64,000 nt of DNA from Fragum whitleyi (Eukaryota; Mollusca; Bivalvia; Cardiida; Cardiidae): assembly GCA_948146395.1 (NCBI GenBank), contig OX411559.1, forward strand, positions 26,851,208 to 26,915,207, in the 5' to 3' direction. Shown one piece after another: positions 50,136 through 62,459 of the stretch (within the stretch, counting starts at the first letter, position 1; each line of letters starts with the position of its first letter). A program made the position numbers and the translations under genes. The notes beneath the pieces were generated by a model. The model saw only the letters and a list, made by a program, of their open reading frames with translations. It did no database searches and was not told the DNA's origin.

Positions 50136-50849
50136 TATAGATGAAAAATCTTAGTTGAAACTCAAAATACTCCATCTATCTGTAGTTGTGATAGCCTACT
50201 GTTAGTTCTTGATAAATTACTGGAAAAACATTACAGGAATAATTATCCATTTTATCAAGCTTGAAGAGGGTAACAATCTGGCAAAATGACCCTATCCAAA
50301 AAGCTGAGGGAAAGTCTGTATTACTAAATTTGAGCCCTTTTCTCAGAAATCCATGTCATATATGCAGTGGCGGCTCTAGGATATCTGTAAACGGGGTTTA
50401 AATACAAAAAAGGGGGGGGGTCATTCATGATTCTCCTAGTACCATCATACACAACAATTATCCTGCTGCATTTGAATTTTACTTGAAAGGAATTTCCTAT
50501 TTTTAGACATCATAGAGTCTGCCTCAACCTTTTTCTACAAAAATTAAGTAGAAGGCTGACAGACAGTGTATCCTAAGATCAGACTGTGCCGGCTGATCAG
50601 GAAAAATTTTAACTTTAGGGCCCAGACTTTAAAATCTCAATATTTAACATTGTGGGTTTAAGCATTTTCCCACAAAATCTAGGAGTCAAGCCCCAAATCC
50701 AGGGGCCATTGGTGACTGGGCCTCTGCTAGTCTTTTCCCCTGCTGATTTTAAGTCAATCCTTTGCCAAACCTTTGTTCGCAAATGGAATATGTCTCTTCA
50801 GCAGAAGGGTTTATATAAATTTTTCATGAATGACATTATGAGATTGAAA

Positions 50850-50885
50850 GGGGGGGGGGGGGGGGGGGGAGAGAGGGGGGGGGGG
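50850..50885. repeat. Poly-G tract
   Basis: About 20 G, then GAGAG, then about 10 G. Length may be inexact. The frame across it (poly-Gly) is not a gene. Confidence 0.85.
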
Positions 50886-51073
50886 CACTTAAAACTGATG
50901 AACCCCATATTGTTCCACCCCTGCCTTTGGGTTAACCCCAAAATGAGACAGAGCATAAATCATTTATGGTAAAAAAAGGTATTTAGATTTTCATGACCGT
51001 GTAAAATGGATGATGTGTTATTTTCCTTTATCAAAACTGATATGATAGAATATTACTAAGATCACTTAATTAC

Positions 51074-51529
51074 CCTGTGTGCTTCTCTTTTGGCATATCC
51101 CTTTCAGACATTCTTTGATGGACTCTTTTGTGAAACTGTGACTTCTCTGGGTGAAAGCATCTCTAGTTTTGATCCTGTGAAGCCTTTTGATGTCAATGGC
51201 GTGCATGGACGTGGTTCTTTGTGAATGGTCCGCATAGCGTCCTTATTTAGTTGAACAGCTGTCGGAGTAATTCCCATTTGCTCTTTCTCAAAAAAGTATA
51301 TAAAAGGAAAGCAAGCCTTTGTGAAGTGATCCGAACATAACACAGAATACTCGGTCGGGCCAGTCCATACGCGTTTCACTTTCACGAAGTCAGTCCATTG
51401 CTTTCTACGTGCACTATCTTTTGGAAAATAATGCATTGAAACTCCGTCAACATGCCGGTTACCACAATTAGCAGTGACACATTGCATACCTCCAGAGCTG
51501 CTGACGTTCTCTTTCACTCCCTTTTCCAT
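51074..51529 (-). pseudogene. THAP-domain exon
   Basis: ATG at 51529. The C2CH zinc finger has Cys17, Cys22, Cys65 and His68 (VLCSDHF), then MGITPTAVQL as the THAP tail. It is a sequence-specific DNA-binding module. The frame meets TGA at 51104, but the same frame continues open to the donor AGG|GTAATT at 51074 in phase 0, matching the next exon. This suggests a nonsense change (for example CGA to TGA) rather than a natural end. Confidence 0.82.
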
Positions 51530-51570
51530 AGCTTTCAGTTAAGAAATAAGTTTTCTCGTATTTGTTTTGA

Positions 51571-53513
51571 AACAAGAGGACCCTGAGGGCCCTAAATCGC
51601 TCACCTGATATTTCAAGTAAATTATCATTAAGACTCCATTTCCTATGATATGGCATGAACCTTCCCATTTTCAACAGAGTTCATTCTTGTGACCTGGCAA
51701 ACATTTTGATCAAGTTTCATGAAGATTGGACTATATTTGTGGCATTTGGAGCTCTTATGAGAAAATTGTCATTAAGGCCCCTTTTCCCGTGATATGGCAT
51801 GTATACTTCCCATTTTCAAATGAGTTCATCCTCTTGACCTAACAAACATTCTGACAAAGTTTCATGATGATTGGACCATATTTGTGGCTTCTAGAGATTA
51901 AACATAAAAATTGTCATTAAGACGCCTTTTCCTGTGAAATGGCATGGATCCTTCCCATTTTCAAAAGACTTCATCCTCATGACCTAACAAACATTCTGAC
52001 CAAGTTTCATGAAAATTGGACCATATTTGTGGCTTCTAGAGTGTAAACAAGAAATTTGTCATTAAGGCCCCTTTTCCGGTAATATGGCACAGATCCTTTC
52101 CATTTGAGCAATTTTCATAAGGGACCACCCAAGGAATATTTCTGCCAAGTTTGGTTGATTTTGACCCATAAGTTTAGGAGGAGATGTCGTTTAAAGATAT
52201 TGTTGACAAAATTGTCATTAAGGCGCCTTTTCCTGTGAAATGGCACGGATCCTTCCAAATTTCGATAGACTTCATCCTCATGACCTAACAAACATTCTGA
52301 CCAAGTTTCATGAAGATTGGACCATATTTGTGGCTTCTAGAGTGAAAACAAGAAATTTGTCATTTAGGCCCCTTTTCCCGTGATATGGCACGGATCCTTT
52401 CCATTTGAGCAATTTTCATAAGGGACCAACTAAGGAATATTTCTGCAAAGTTTGGTTGATTTTGACCCATAAGTTCAGGAGGAGATGTCGTTTAAAGATA
52501 TTGTTGACAAAATTGTCATTAAGGCTCCTTTTCCTGTGAAATGGCACGGATCCTTCCCATTTTCAATAGACTTCATCCTCATGACCTAACAAACATTCTG
52601 ACCAAGTTTCATGAAGATTGGACCATATTTGTGGCTTCTAGAGTGAAAACAAGAAATTTGTCATTTAGGCCCCTTTTCCCGTGATATGGCACGGATCCTT
52701 TCTATTTGAGCAATTTTGATAAGGGACCACCCAAGGAATATTTCTGCCAAGTTTGGTTGATTTTGACCCATAAGTTTAGGAGGAGATGTCGTTTAAAGAT
52801 ATTGTTGACAAAATTGTCATTAAGGCGCCTTTTCCTGTGAAATGGCACGGATCCTTCCCATTTTCAATAGACTTCATCCTCATGACCTAACAAACATTCT
52901 GACCAAGTTTCATGAAGATTGGACCATATTTGTGGCTTCTAGAGTGAAAACAAGAAATTTGTCATTAAGGCCCCTTTTCCCGTGATATGGCACGGATCCT
53001 TTCCGTTTGAGCAATTTTGATAAGGGACCACCCAAGGAATATTTCTGCCAAGTTTGGTTGATTTTGACCCATAAGTTTAGGAGGAGATGTCGTTTAAAGA
53101 TATTGTTGACAAAATTGTCATTAAGGCGCCTTTTCCTGTGAGATGGCACGGATCCTTCCCATTTTCAATAGACTTCATCCTCATGACCTAACAAACATTC
53201 TGACCAAGTTTCATGAAGATTGGACCATATTTGTGGCTTCTAGAGTGAAAACAAGAAATTTGTCATTAAGGCCCCTTTTCCCGTGATATGGCACGGATCC
53301 TTTCTGTTTGAGCAATTTTGATAAGGGACCACCCAAGGAATATTTCTGCCAAGTTTGGTTGATTTTGACCCATAAGTTTAGGAGGAGATGTCGTTTAAAG
53401 AAAAAGTTGACGCCGTGACGGACAGACGGACAGACGGACAGATGGACAGACGGACGCCGGACAACGATCGATCACAATAGCTCCCTTGAGCACTTCGTGC
53501 TCAGGTGAGCTAA
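51571..53513 (+). mobile_element. AACAAGAG composite element with five 301-bp units
   Basis: Starts AACAAGAGGACCCTGAGGGC (hairpin). Units spaced about 301 bp (starts near 51922, 52223, 52524, 52825, 53126) each contain CCTTTTCCTGTGAAATGGCA, CCAAGTTTCATGAAGATTGG and TAAGTTTAGGAGGAGATGTC. The last three are almost identical. GGACAGACGGACAGACGGAC at 53417-53450, then the hairpin GAGCACTTCGTGCTC and GTGAGCTAAAAA. It begins 42 bp 5' of the THAP ATG on the plus strand. Confidence 0.85.
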
Positions 53514-54242
53514 AAAAACGCTTGTTTTTCGAATCTACATCATGGCGGATGTAAGGCGCCTACATGTCATGACGTCACACAGCTTTATCGTCGAAACCGA
53601 TTGGAGCTTGCTAATTGGATTTTTACGAGAACACACCTGTGCCGATGAAACAAAACTAGATTTTTTCTTTGTTGTTGGACCAACTGATTTGATATGAAAA
53701 TGCATAACTAATCAGGATTTAAACAAAGAAAACTATGAAATTCTGGACTGAACTAGCACTTTTAAGTTTTAATATTTTAAATTCTGACCTTGACACCTGA
53801 CCTTGATCAAAGTAAAAAAGGGCTTGTCATTAGCAATTCACATGTGAACTATGAAGACTACACCTGTAACCAATCAATACTTATGGCCAATATTAGTTTT
53901 AGCAAGACAAAAAGAGAGCTTCTGGACACTCTACTGTTTTTTTGAAAAGCCTATAGCATGATAGGTCTAATGATATATGATAAAATATCATTTGAAATTA
54001 CTTGAGGAATGACATCTCTTAGTGGACATCTCATGGCCAATTTTTTTGAAGAAAAATGCTTATGTTGGTATGATCATTCTATTGAAGTTTGAAGCAATTC
54101 AGATGAAAACTGTAGACTCCATTTGGATAACAGTTAACCGACAGACACACATATAGCTGGGAAACACACCATTGCTATAACTTTTCTGACCTTAGGTCAG
54201 TAGAGCTAACATTTGGGCAATTTAAATAGAGAAACAAAGAGT

Positions 54243-54738
54243 AACAAGAGCCATGTCGGACATGGCCATCCCCCGCTGAGGAGCTTGATAGTTAACTGAA
54301 GCCTAATAGATTAAGGGTTCTACTTTAAGAAATTAAGCCCCTACAAAATCTAAGTCTTTAAATAACAAAGGGGAATAACTCCAAAATCATGCAAGCCAGA
54401 GTTATAGTTCTTGTGCACTGCACTCCTCTTCCATGAGATCTATCCACCCATAAAGTTTCAAGTTGATAGCTAAAATACTTTAGGAGATATGCTCCGGACA
54501 AAATCTAAGTCTTAAAAATAACAAAGGGCAATAACTCCAAAATTATGCAAGCAAGTGTTGTAGTTCTTGTGCACTGCACTTCTCCTCCATGAGATCTATT
54601 CACCCATAAAGTTTCAAGTTGATAGCTATTATACTTTAGGAGATATGCTCCGGACAAGTTTAGTGACGGAATGACAGAATGACGGAATGACAGACGGAGA
54701 GCATTACTATATCCCCTCGCCGAAAATGGCGGGGGAAT
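54243..54738 (+). mobile_element. AACAAGAG composite element with two ~160-bp units
   Basis: AACAAGAGCCATGTCGGACA with hairpin GCCATGTCGGACATGGC. Two units (about 54340-54498, 54499-54657) share AACTCCAAAAT.ATGCAAG and TTTAGGAGATATGCTCCGGA. Then GACGGAATGACAGAATGACG and the end CCCCTCGCCGAAAATGGCGG. Confidence 0.75.
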
Positions 54739-55019
54739 AATGAGAAGAAAAAATATTCTTTATTCTCATAATGGAGCATCACAAGTGACAAAATTAGCAA
54801 ATTAAAGATCAAATTGATACTTCATACATATAATTAAAGAAATGTTTTCCTCCTAATTCTTTTCAAATAATAAACTTCTCCAACGCAATGTAACAAATTC
54901 AACCCACTAATAATCCTGAGCAATTTTTCTTACATCCATTAAATTACTTCAAAAGACAAAGGAGCTTTTTTTCATTTTAATTCCTGTAGACAAAACTGTA
55001 TGAAGTAAGTACCCTCGGC

Positions 55020-55555
55020 CTGTAGACTTTCTACAGGATTGCCAAAATGGCCCTAAATTGCTCACCTGAAAAATGCAACATGAATCTTAAGTAACATGCA
55101 ACCAACAAAAAAAAGAATGAATAAAAAGGAAAAAAAGAAATTGCACAATTGCTTTTGGAAGGAGTCTTCCTGAGTGTTTACAGTCAAAATAAGACCCAAT
55201 CCTGATACTAAAATACTTTGGCAAAAATCAAAGTTTAATAAACAATTTTTAAAAGGGTCATTCAAGGAACATTCAGACTAAGTTCGGTTGCAATTGGGTC
55301 ACTGGTTTGGGAGATTATTTATAGAAGTTCCGGGGTCCCAACCTGCAAGATGGTTGAAAACTGCCAATAGTTAATGGAGGTTAATATGTATTAAGATTTA
55401 AATGTCATTATATTTCTGCCAAGTTTGGTTGAAATTTGCCGACTATTTACTGAAGAGAATATGTATAAAGAATGATTGAAAACTGCTGATGCACAATGGA
55501 CAAAAGGTGATCACAACAGCTCATATTGAGCATGTTACTCTTGCGTGAGCTAAAT
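55020..55555 (+). repeat. Diverged GTGAGCT-hairpin element
   Basis: ATGGCCCTAAATTGCTCACC at the left, TTCTGCCAAGTTTGGTTGAA body, and CAGCTCATATTGAGCATGTTACTCTTGCGTGAGCTAAA at the right. Old copy of the 51571 family. Confidence 0.5.
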
Positions 55556-55984
55556 CAGGGCTTGAAAATTCTTGAAATTTCTACTTGTCCTGCTATATAA
55601 GAAAATATAGTGATACATTAATTTCACAAGTGCAACTTAGCAAACTCCACTCATCACTTTAGAATTCTTGTAAACAATGTGATATTTTATTGGATGTTTT
55701 ATTGATTGCAAAAATCTGCCAAACCTGCATCAACAGTACTGTTTTGAATAGCAATACGGAATATACAGATGGTTAGTATGACAGTTGTTCAGTGTTGTAT
55801 ATATAAAAGATAGAGATAGAGTAAATATGTTAATTGTTAATTGTAGCTAGGAGATCAAACTGATACTTACTACAGCTGAGAACAAGCTCTGTGATTGCAT
55901 AGCTCAGACTTCTTCTCAGCTTTTAATTTTATTTTTACTGCATATTCTTTTTATGCATTTACTCTGAAACCAGGGTATGTAACA

Positions 55985-56225
55985 CTGTAGGTTTGAATAG
56001 TGTTTTACGCCGCTTTCAACAATCTTTCAGTTATATCACTGTGACTGGTGCACCTAACAATGGGTTTCTTGTATTTAATACACAGGCATCACATCCTTTC
56101 CTCAACCCATTGTCAACCCATTGGTGGGAGACAAATTGAAGGAAGGATTCCAAACCAGGACCTCCAATTTGCCAGTATGACGCACTTCCAACTTTTCTAT
56201 TACAACAGCCCATAGTAGGTAACAT
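55985..56225 (-). mobile_element. SINE, copy C (reverse)
   Basis: TTTACGCCGCTTTCAACAAT, GTGCACCTAACAATGG, ACATCCTTTCCTCA and CATTGGTGGGAGACAAATTG are the complement of the SINE body. The B-box complement is degenerate (GGATTCCAAACC). Confidence 0.7.
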
Positions 56226-56229
56226 CATG

Positions 56230-57650
56230 TGAAAGGATGCAAACAGTTTTTCTATACTTTTTACTGCAAGAATACCGATTCTTAATTAACCTCTTTTAAA
56301 AAACAATTGGAAAGGTCTAGAAATGTGTTCTCTGATAATGATTTCATCTTCAGTTCATGTAACAAAAAGTTACATCACGGTTGACCAAATATTTCTATTC
56401 ACGCCTCTTAAAAGAATGATAAAGTGAGTACCATATTGATCTTGCGAATATCTCTATCGAAACATCTGCGAAAAAAGTGCCACTAACTGGTATTCTTGCA
56501 GGCAAAAAACTATCCATGGAAAAATATCAGGAATCTTCATACTTCATTACTTAATGATATCAAATTACATGTATAACATTCTCAAAATGTTGCTTCATTG
56601 ATTTATGAAACAAATAAAACTAGTTACACTACTACTATGCATAAAGTGTGGTGACAATTTGGCTTTATACCTCTATCAATTAAATAATGAAATAAAAGTT
56701 TTTTTGAATATTGTGTGAAAAGAACAAGAAATAGTTGCATGTATGGGAGTTATAATAGTTTTGCTCTCCATTGACAAAACTAAGATAAGTCATTTTGGAA
56801 GCCACATTTTTTAGTGGGAGGGGGGGGACCCCTGAGTGTTTTATAGAAAAAAAATAAAATAGTAAACTCTTTTTAATTCATAGTAGGATTTTGCTCGTGG
56901 AGTTTTCAATGAAATGATTGATTCATTCATATGATACCAAAAGAAAACAGTTTGTCCAGGTAATTGACAAGTATAAACAGATTTTATCAAGTCATCTCGG
57001 TCAGTACCCCAAGAAAAGCTTCTGATTGGTCAATTCGGTATGAAAAAGCAGGCAAAATAGAACATGTTCTATTTCGTCTGTAAAGCAGATCTGTTAACAG
57101 AACGCTCATTATCTAGGGGTTCACACAATGTGTTTTTGAAGATCTGAAAAGACAGATGTGAAAAAAACATCAACTGAATCCCACTTTAGGAAACTACAAA
57201 TCTTAAAATAAAGACCCATTGTACCTGTTATTTTCATACCCCAGTGAAAATGATTATGTGACTTATGACAAAAATTTTGAGGCCACACATAACTCCAGTA
57301 GTGTTTAAGGGACTGCTTAATTTAGAATTCATGTAAATATGAGCACTGTTGATTTTAATAAATTTTAATGTTTGATGAATGTTCAAATTACTTTGTTAAA
57401 AAAGGATGATTTCACCTAGGATGTTCAGGCTACTTTAACAATTGTGTGATGTTTTAAAAATGACAAGTTTGATAAAAGGTCTCCTCTTGATTTTGATAAT
57501 GTAACAGTTACAATTAACATTCACAGAAATAGGGTTCACCAGGATACTTGTCCACAGACAAGTGGCGAGAAAAAAATGCACTTGTCCTCAGGTATTAATT
57601 TCATAAGATTGATTTCATTCAGAAATGTCCAGATATTGTTGATCTTATTT
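56230..57650. other. Non-coding AT-rich region
   Basis: No gene or recognisable element beyond a G9 run at 56820. Confidence 0.5.
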
Positions 57651-57656
57651 ATTTGG

Positions 57657-58079
57657 CAGGGTTCGACACTAAGGGGAGTCCGGGAGTCCGAGACTCCTTG
57701 TTTACCAGTTGGACTCCTTCCATTTTGAAGTAAGGAGTCCAATGGACTCCAAGGGTAATATAACAATATTTTGAAAAACGAATGCATAGAGCAGTGTCCT
57801 TTCTAACATTTGCCAAAACTGTATATATTTTCACTACAAAAGTTGTTGAAGAAAACAATTGCTTGCATCCTGAATTGTTTAAAAAAAACCTCTTCTTTTG
57901 TAGAACATTGTGGAAAAGAAGAAATTGCTTATAACAAGCAGTTTCAAGCAATTTCTTCTATTCCAGAATGTTCTCCCATTATGAAAGTTTGGACTCCATA
58001 TTTTGAGCTTGGACTCCTTGATTTCAAGTGTTAGGAGTCCAATTGACTCATTAATCTCAGGAGTTAGTGTCGACCCCTG
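57657..58079. mobile_element. MITE, CAGGGTTCGACACT family, copy 2
   Basis: CAGGGTTCGACACTAAGGGG at the left and TTAGTGTCGACCCCTG at the right. GGAGTCC/GGACTCC blocks and the GAAATTGCTTATAACAAGCA palindrome match copy 1. Confidence 0.75.
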
Positions 58080-58411
58080 TTTGGTGGATATGTTCAAGGT
58101 TTGTTTACAAAATGCGCATTTATTCATTGCCAAAAGAGTAAGCGTTACTCAGAAATTTGATTGCCGCGAAAATATGACGTCCGCGAAAGTAAGGCGTATG
58201 AAAAAAAGGGGCCAATTGTTGAAACTATGAATAAATTTATAGGGTTACATTTCTATCATTCATGGAAATAAATCAAGATTTTGAATAATAATTATATACC
58301 TTATCCAAATATAAGAACAGACTACTTAGGTAACCTTGTAGGTTAAAGGGTCGGGTTTGTCGATCAAAAGACCAAAACTGTGACATCCCCTGACGTCATG
58401 CAAGCGTCTGA

Positions 58412-58700
58412 ACCAAGCGTAGACTGGAACACTTGTCAACTCATATATTAGACTTGTCACACTGTCGACTATCATAGTAGGCTGGTTAGTCTGTCCCAAT
58501 CTACGATAGACTGGCAAAACTGTCCCATCTACGCTACCCTCTGATACTGACTGTATCGATAGATTAAGACAGGATCGCCAGTCAACTATCATAGGGGCTT
58601 CAGTACAGTCGACAGTAGGACCAGCCTACTACTCACATATTAGACTGGTGAGCCTGTTCCATCTACGCTACCCTCCTATGACTGGGACAGGCAACCCTGT
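58412..58700. repeat. Degenerate short repeats (CATCTACGCTACCCTC type)
   Basis: Several imperfect units with AGACTGG.GA.CCTGTCCCATCTACGCTACCCTC. Related to 24540-24680. Confidence 0.55.
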
Positions 58701-60255
58701 TTTGGTTAGAACCCAAGGGATTTTGTGCCTCCTTTCTTCTGTATAAAATTGAACTCTTTTACTGCTTCTGTGGTAGATTCCACAGAAGGGTGTGATCTTT
58801 GGCATCCTTTGCCCTTCATCTTTTTCTAGGAAAACTCCCTTGAACTTTCGGACTACCCAAGCTTTAGTAAGGGTACCGTCATTTTCCTCCTATGAAGAGG
58901 ACAATTTCTTATGGTACTACCACCATCCGTAATCCTTCCTTTCGCGAAGGAAATCGTACACATAGAATGTCAACTCAAAGCTTTGAATCAAATAAGAGAT
59001 GCAAAACTGGGTAAAAAGGACAAAAATGAGCACATGGGTTACTATTTTACTCTTAAAAATAACGTGCCGCACTACCTTTTTTCTCAAGGATCTACTTTTA
59101 CCATGAACCCCGGAAAAAATTCCAGCGAGGTCACTTTTACCATGCATGTTTCTGCATAAGAATGCAATGGAATTTAATGAAAGGACTCTTAGGTCTATGG
59201 GAACTAATTCATTTTTCGTTGGCGGCCATTATAACATTTCCGGTCATGGCTCAGTCCAAGAGTATGCGAAAGTGATCAAACTTGTCTTAAATTGAGACCT
59301 GTTCATTTGTGCATGAAATGAATTGAAAATTAGTATGGCATGATCCCTTTTCTCTACGACTTTTTGGGCCATTTTTGAGATGACCCTTACCGCCAAGCTG
59401 TTTTTACCGACCCCTCAAACAAATATACCCATGTTTACAAACAGCTATTGGACCGGGAACGTAGTTTAAAATCTTTAATTTTTCTATCGTTTTTCAACAA
59501 CAGATTATAATCGCTGAAAAATATTCGAACAATTTTGAATTTCAATTATATTGACCAATCAGAGATCACCTTCAACATTTGAGTATATGGACCGGAGTTT
59601 CCCTAAAGATTCTTGACAGATCATCGGAAATTGAATTAGTTCCCCTAGATATAGACTATGGACGAAAATTCTGTGTGTACCAGTCGGCTTCATACATCAA
59701 TATATCGACAGATGTATCTCGGTACAATCAGTTTTCGGTTACCTAAGGGCATTTAAAGTCTGAAGAATTTAAGACTCGAATGGTAGCATTATCACAAAAT
59801 CATTTTACATAATTGATCAGCAATTTCACGGCCACGGTTTATTTTACTAGGTAATTTCTACACACCTTTTCCGGCAATTTTAATTTGGTTGATAGTTTTG
59901 GAGCTTTTTTTTTTCAATTAGGCCAGAGAACATTATCTTAACCTCTAGGATTTTTCATGATTTAATGACATTCCAACATATTGAGTTTTAAAATGAACTA
60001 GAATCCGCCACTCATGACCATGTTTTCTGCTTTAATTATCTAATTATTTTCTTCTCTGAACAATACAACAAAGAGAAGAAAAACTTTTTGTCAGATAAGA
60101 ACCTTTCTACCGGAAAAAGTAATAGTTTTGTATTGTAAGCATTAATTCAATGGCAATATATAAGGAGCCCAGGAAAAATTCATTTCAAGCAGACAAGTCA
60201 AAATCGATAGTAAAAAATTCATACCTTAAATTATTTTATTTTCTGTTCTTATGAC
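58701..60255. other. Unassigned region
   Basis: No supported gene. The 82-codon frame at 58911-59159 has no known motif and is covered by an equally long open frame on the other strand. Confidence 0.45.
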
Positions 60256-61090
60256 ATTGATAAAATTTGAATGTAGAGCTGAATGTCGATTGAATAGCAC
60301 CACAACCATAACGCAGTTGGTTAGGCATAAGACTTCCAATCTGGAAGTCGTGGGTTCGATCCCCGGTAGCGGCAAATGTCCTTTCCGACGTTTGTCTCTC
60401 ACCAATGGGTAGATAATCGTAAACCTATGTGAGATAGAACTCGGAGGCTAGGAAATGGTGTAATGGTAGTACAGTTTAAAGAAATGCCAGGAATCCATTG
60501 TTAGGTGCTTCGGCCGCCGCGACTGCGAACTGCGAATTTGTTGAAAGCGGCGTAAAACCCATTCAAACAAATCGATTGAATAGCTCTTCATTGGGAGAAA
60601 TGAAGGTAGACCTGAAAGTCGATTGCGAAGCTCTACATTTAAAAAGTTTGAATCTAGGCCTGAATGTAGTTTCAAAAGCTCTACATTAAGAACAGTTAAA
60701 TAAAGACCTGGATGTTGGTTGCGATACTCTCATTGAGAAAAATTGAAGGTAGACCTGAATGTCGATAGCGTAGCTCTACATTGAAATAGTTTGAATATAG
60801 ACCTGAATGTCGGTTGATAAGCTCTCCATTGAGAAAATTGAATGTAGACCTGAATGTCAATCGCGTAGCTTTTCAATGAAAAAGTTTGAATGTAGACCTG
60901 AATGTCGATTACGTTGATTGACATTGAGAAAATTAGAAAGTGGAGGTGAATGTCGATTGCGTAGCTCTACATTGTTCAATTTGAATGTAGACCTGAAAGT
61001 CGATTACGAAGCTCTACATCGAGAAAATTTTAATTAAGAGCTGAATGTTGATTGCATAGCTCTACATTGAAAAAATGTAAATAAAGACCT
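60256..61090 (-). repeat. 48-bp repeat, inverted block split by a SINE
   Basis: Complement of the 34895 array unit (GTAGACCTGAATGTCGATTG, CGTAGCTCTACATTGA), about 11 copies, interrupted at 60299-60571 by a SINE. More diverged than the main array. Confidence 0.88.
60299..60571 (+). mobile_element. tRNA-derived SINE, copy B, with 13-bp target duplication
   Basis: TCGATTGAATAGC flanks both sides (60286-60298 and 60572-60584), lying within a 48-bp repeat unit. The tRNA-like head ACCATAACGCAGTTGGTTAG...TGGGTTCGATCCCCGG has A and B boxes. The body matches copy A (GGAGGCTAGGAAATGG, GGAATCCATTGTTAGG) and the 3' end is AACCCATTCAAACAAA. The anticodon stem can form, but the unit is a SINE and not a tRNA gene. 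Confidence 0.9.
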
Positions 61091-61167
61091 CACGACCTTA
61101 AGATATCTTATTACCTCCCTTTAAAAGATCTCCCTACGCTCTTTTTGTCCATTCTACCTCATTCTAC

Positions 61168-61325
61168 GTCCAGGGTTTGATCCCCGACGGCACAACCTAT
61201 AAATTCTGACTATTTTTTCCCACCATGGGTTGATAATTGATAGCAACTGGAGACAAGAAAAGGATATAATGGTAGTACTGAAAGATTGTTAAAGGTGGAG
61301 GAAAACCCAATTAAAAAACAAAAAA
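61168..61325 (+). mobile_element. SINE, copy E, 5' truncated
   Basis: B box GGTTTGATCCCCGACGGCA, body CACCATGGGTTGATAATTGA and AAGGATATAATGGTAGTACTGAAAG, tail AACCCAATTAAAAAACAAAAAAC. Confidence 0.65.
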
Positions 61326-62059
61326 CACTACCTCACTCACCCCTTCTCTTTCAGTCTCAAAGATCTCCTTCCTTTGACTAACCCCTGTCTTCTTCCCTTC
61401 ACCTTCGTTTTTCTCTTCACACATTCTCTCTCACTCTCCAGCCCCTACTCACTCACTCCTTCTCTTTGCTAGTCTCTCCCCATCCCTACCTCTCTCTTTC
61501 CCTCCTCTCATTCTTTCCTTCCCTCCTTTGTTACGTGCCAATATAACAAGAACAAAGAAGCCAGCAACAAACTTTACAATTAACAATATCTATTGACAAT
61601 AATAACAGAATTATTGACAATATGAAATTAATACAAAAACAAATAACAATACCTTGAATGTTTAATCCTATAGTTTTAATTTTAGATCTAAATGAATTAA
61701 GTTCCTGGTCCACAAATAATAAGTCCAATAATATCCGAATTTAAAACTAACCACACTTTTTTCACACTTTTAAGATAACGAGAAATCCCCTTTTAGTTTA
61801 ACACAGTTCTACTAAATGAAACCATTATTCTAAACCAAGAGAACTAAGAATGCTGTTAGAATCCCTTTATATAATACCATAGAACAATTTAGAAAAGCAT
61901 AGAACATTAGAAGATTCTAGAGTTTGAATCACTTTCTAAAAGTCCTTTCTAGAAAGATCTAAAATATTCTACCTACATGTTTACCTAACAGTTTCAAGGG
62001 ATCGGAAATTTCCAAGACTAATTTTAAAAATAGACACGGGAAAAACCATTATACATATT

Positions 62060-62450
<391 letters not shown>

Positions 62451-62459
62451 GCAACATGC

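Larger units (their letters stand above)
41604..51529 (-). pseudogene. THAP zinc-finger / Kolobok-like DDE transposase-derived gene, broken
   Basis: Minus-strand pieces in order: 51529-51074 (THAP), 48868-48788, 47906-47774, 47682-47444 (first catalytic Asp region), 42892-42721 (catalytic Glu region), 41757-41604. Phases of the first four chain cleanly. Signatures are a C2CH THAP finger, GGDGRADTPGHSAKYGSYTL, and LSPHHQTSALEGYHSVMNHI. This is the architecture I associate with Kolobok-type transposases and the animal genes derived from them. The exon(s) carrying the middle catalytic Asp, expected between 47443 and 42893, were not found; that stretch is filled with dispersed repeats. Damage: an in-frame TGA at 51104-51106 in the THAP exon and a frameshift near 41664. 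It is probably a decayed transposase or domesticated gene. Minor base-call errors are the alternative. Confidence 0.72.

Noticed and set aside
58911..59159. 82-codon open frame
   Set aside because: An equally long frame exists on the opposite strand and no family is recognised.
60299..60375. Functional tRNA gene
   Set aside because: A and B boxes and stems exist, but it is the head of a SINE with a target duplication, and the anticodon loop is not canonical.
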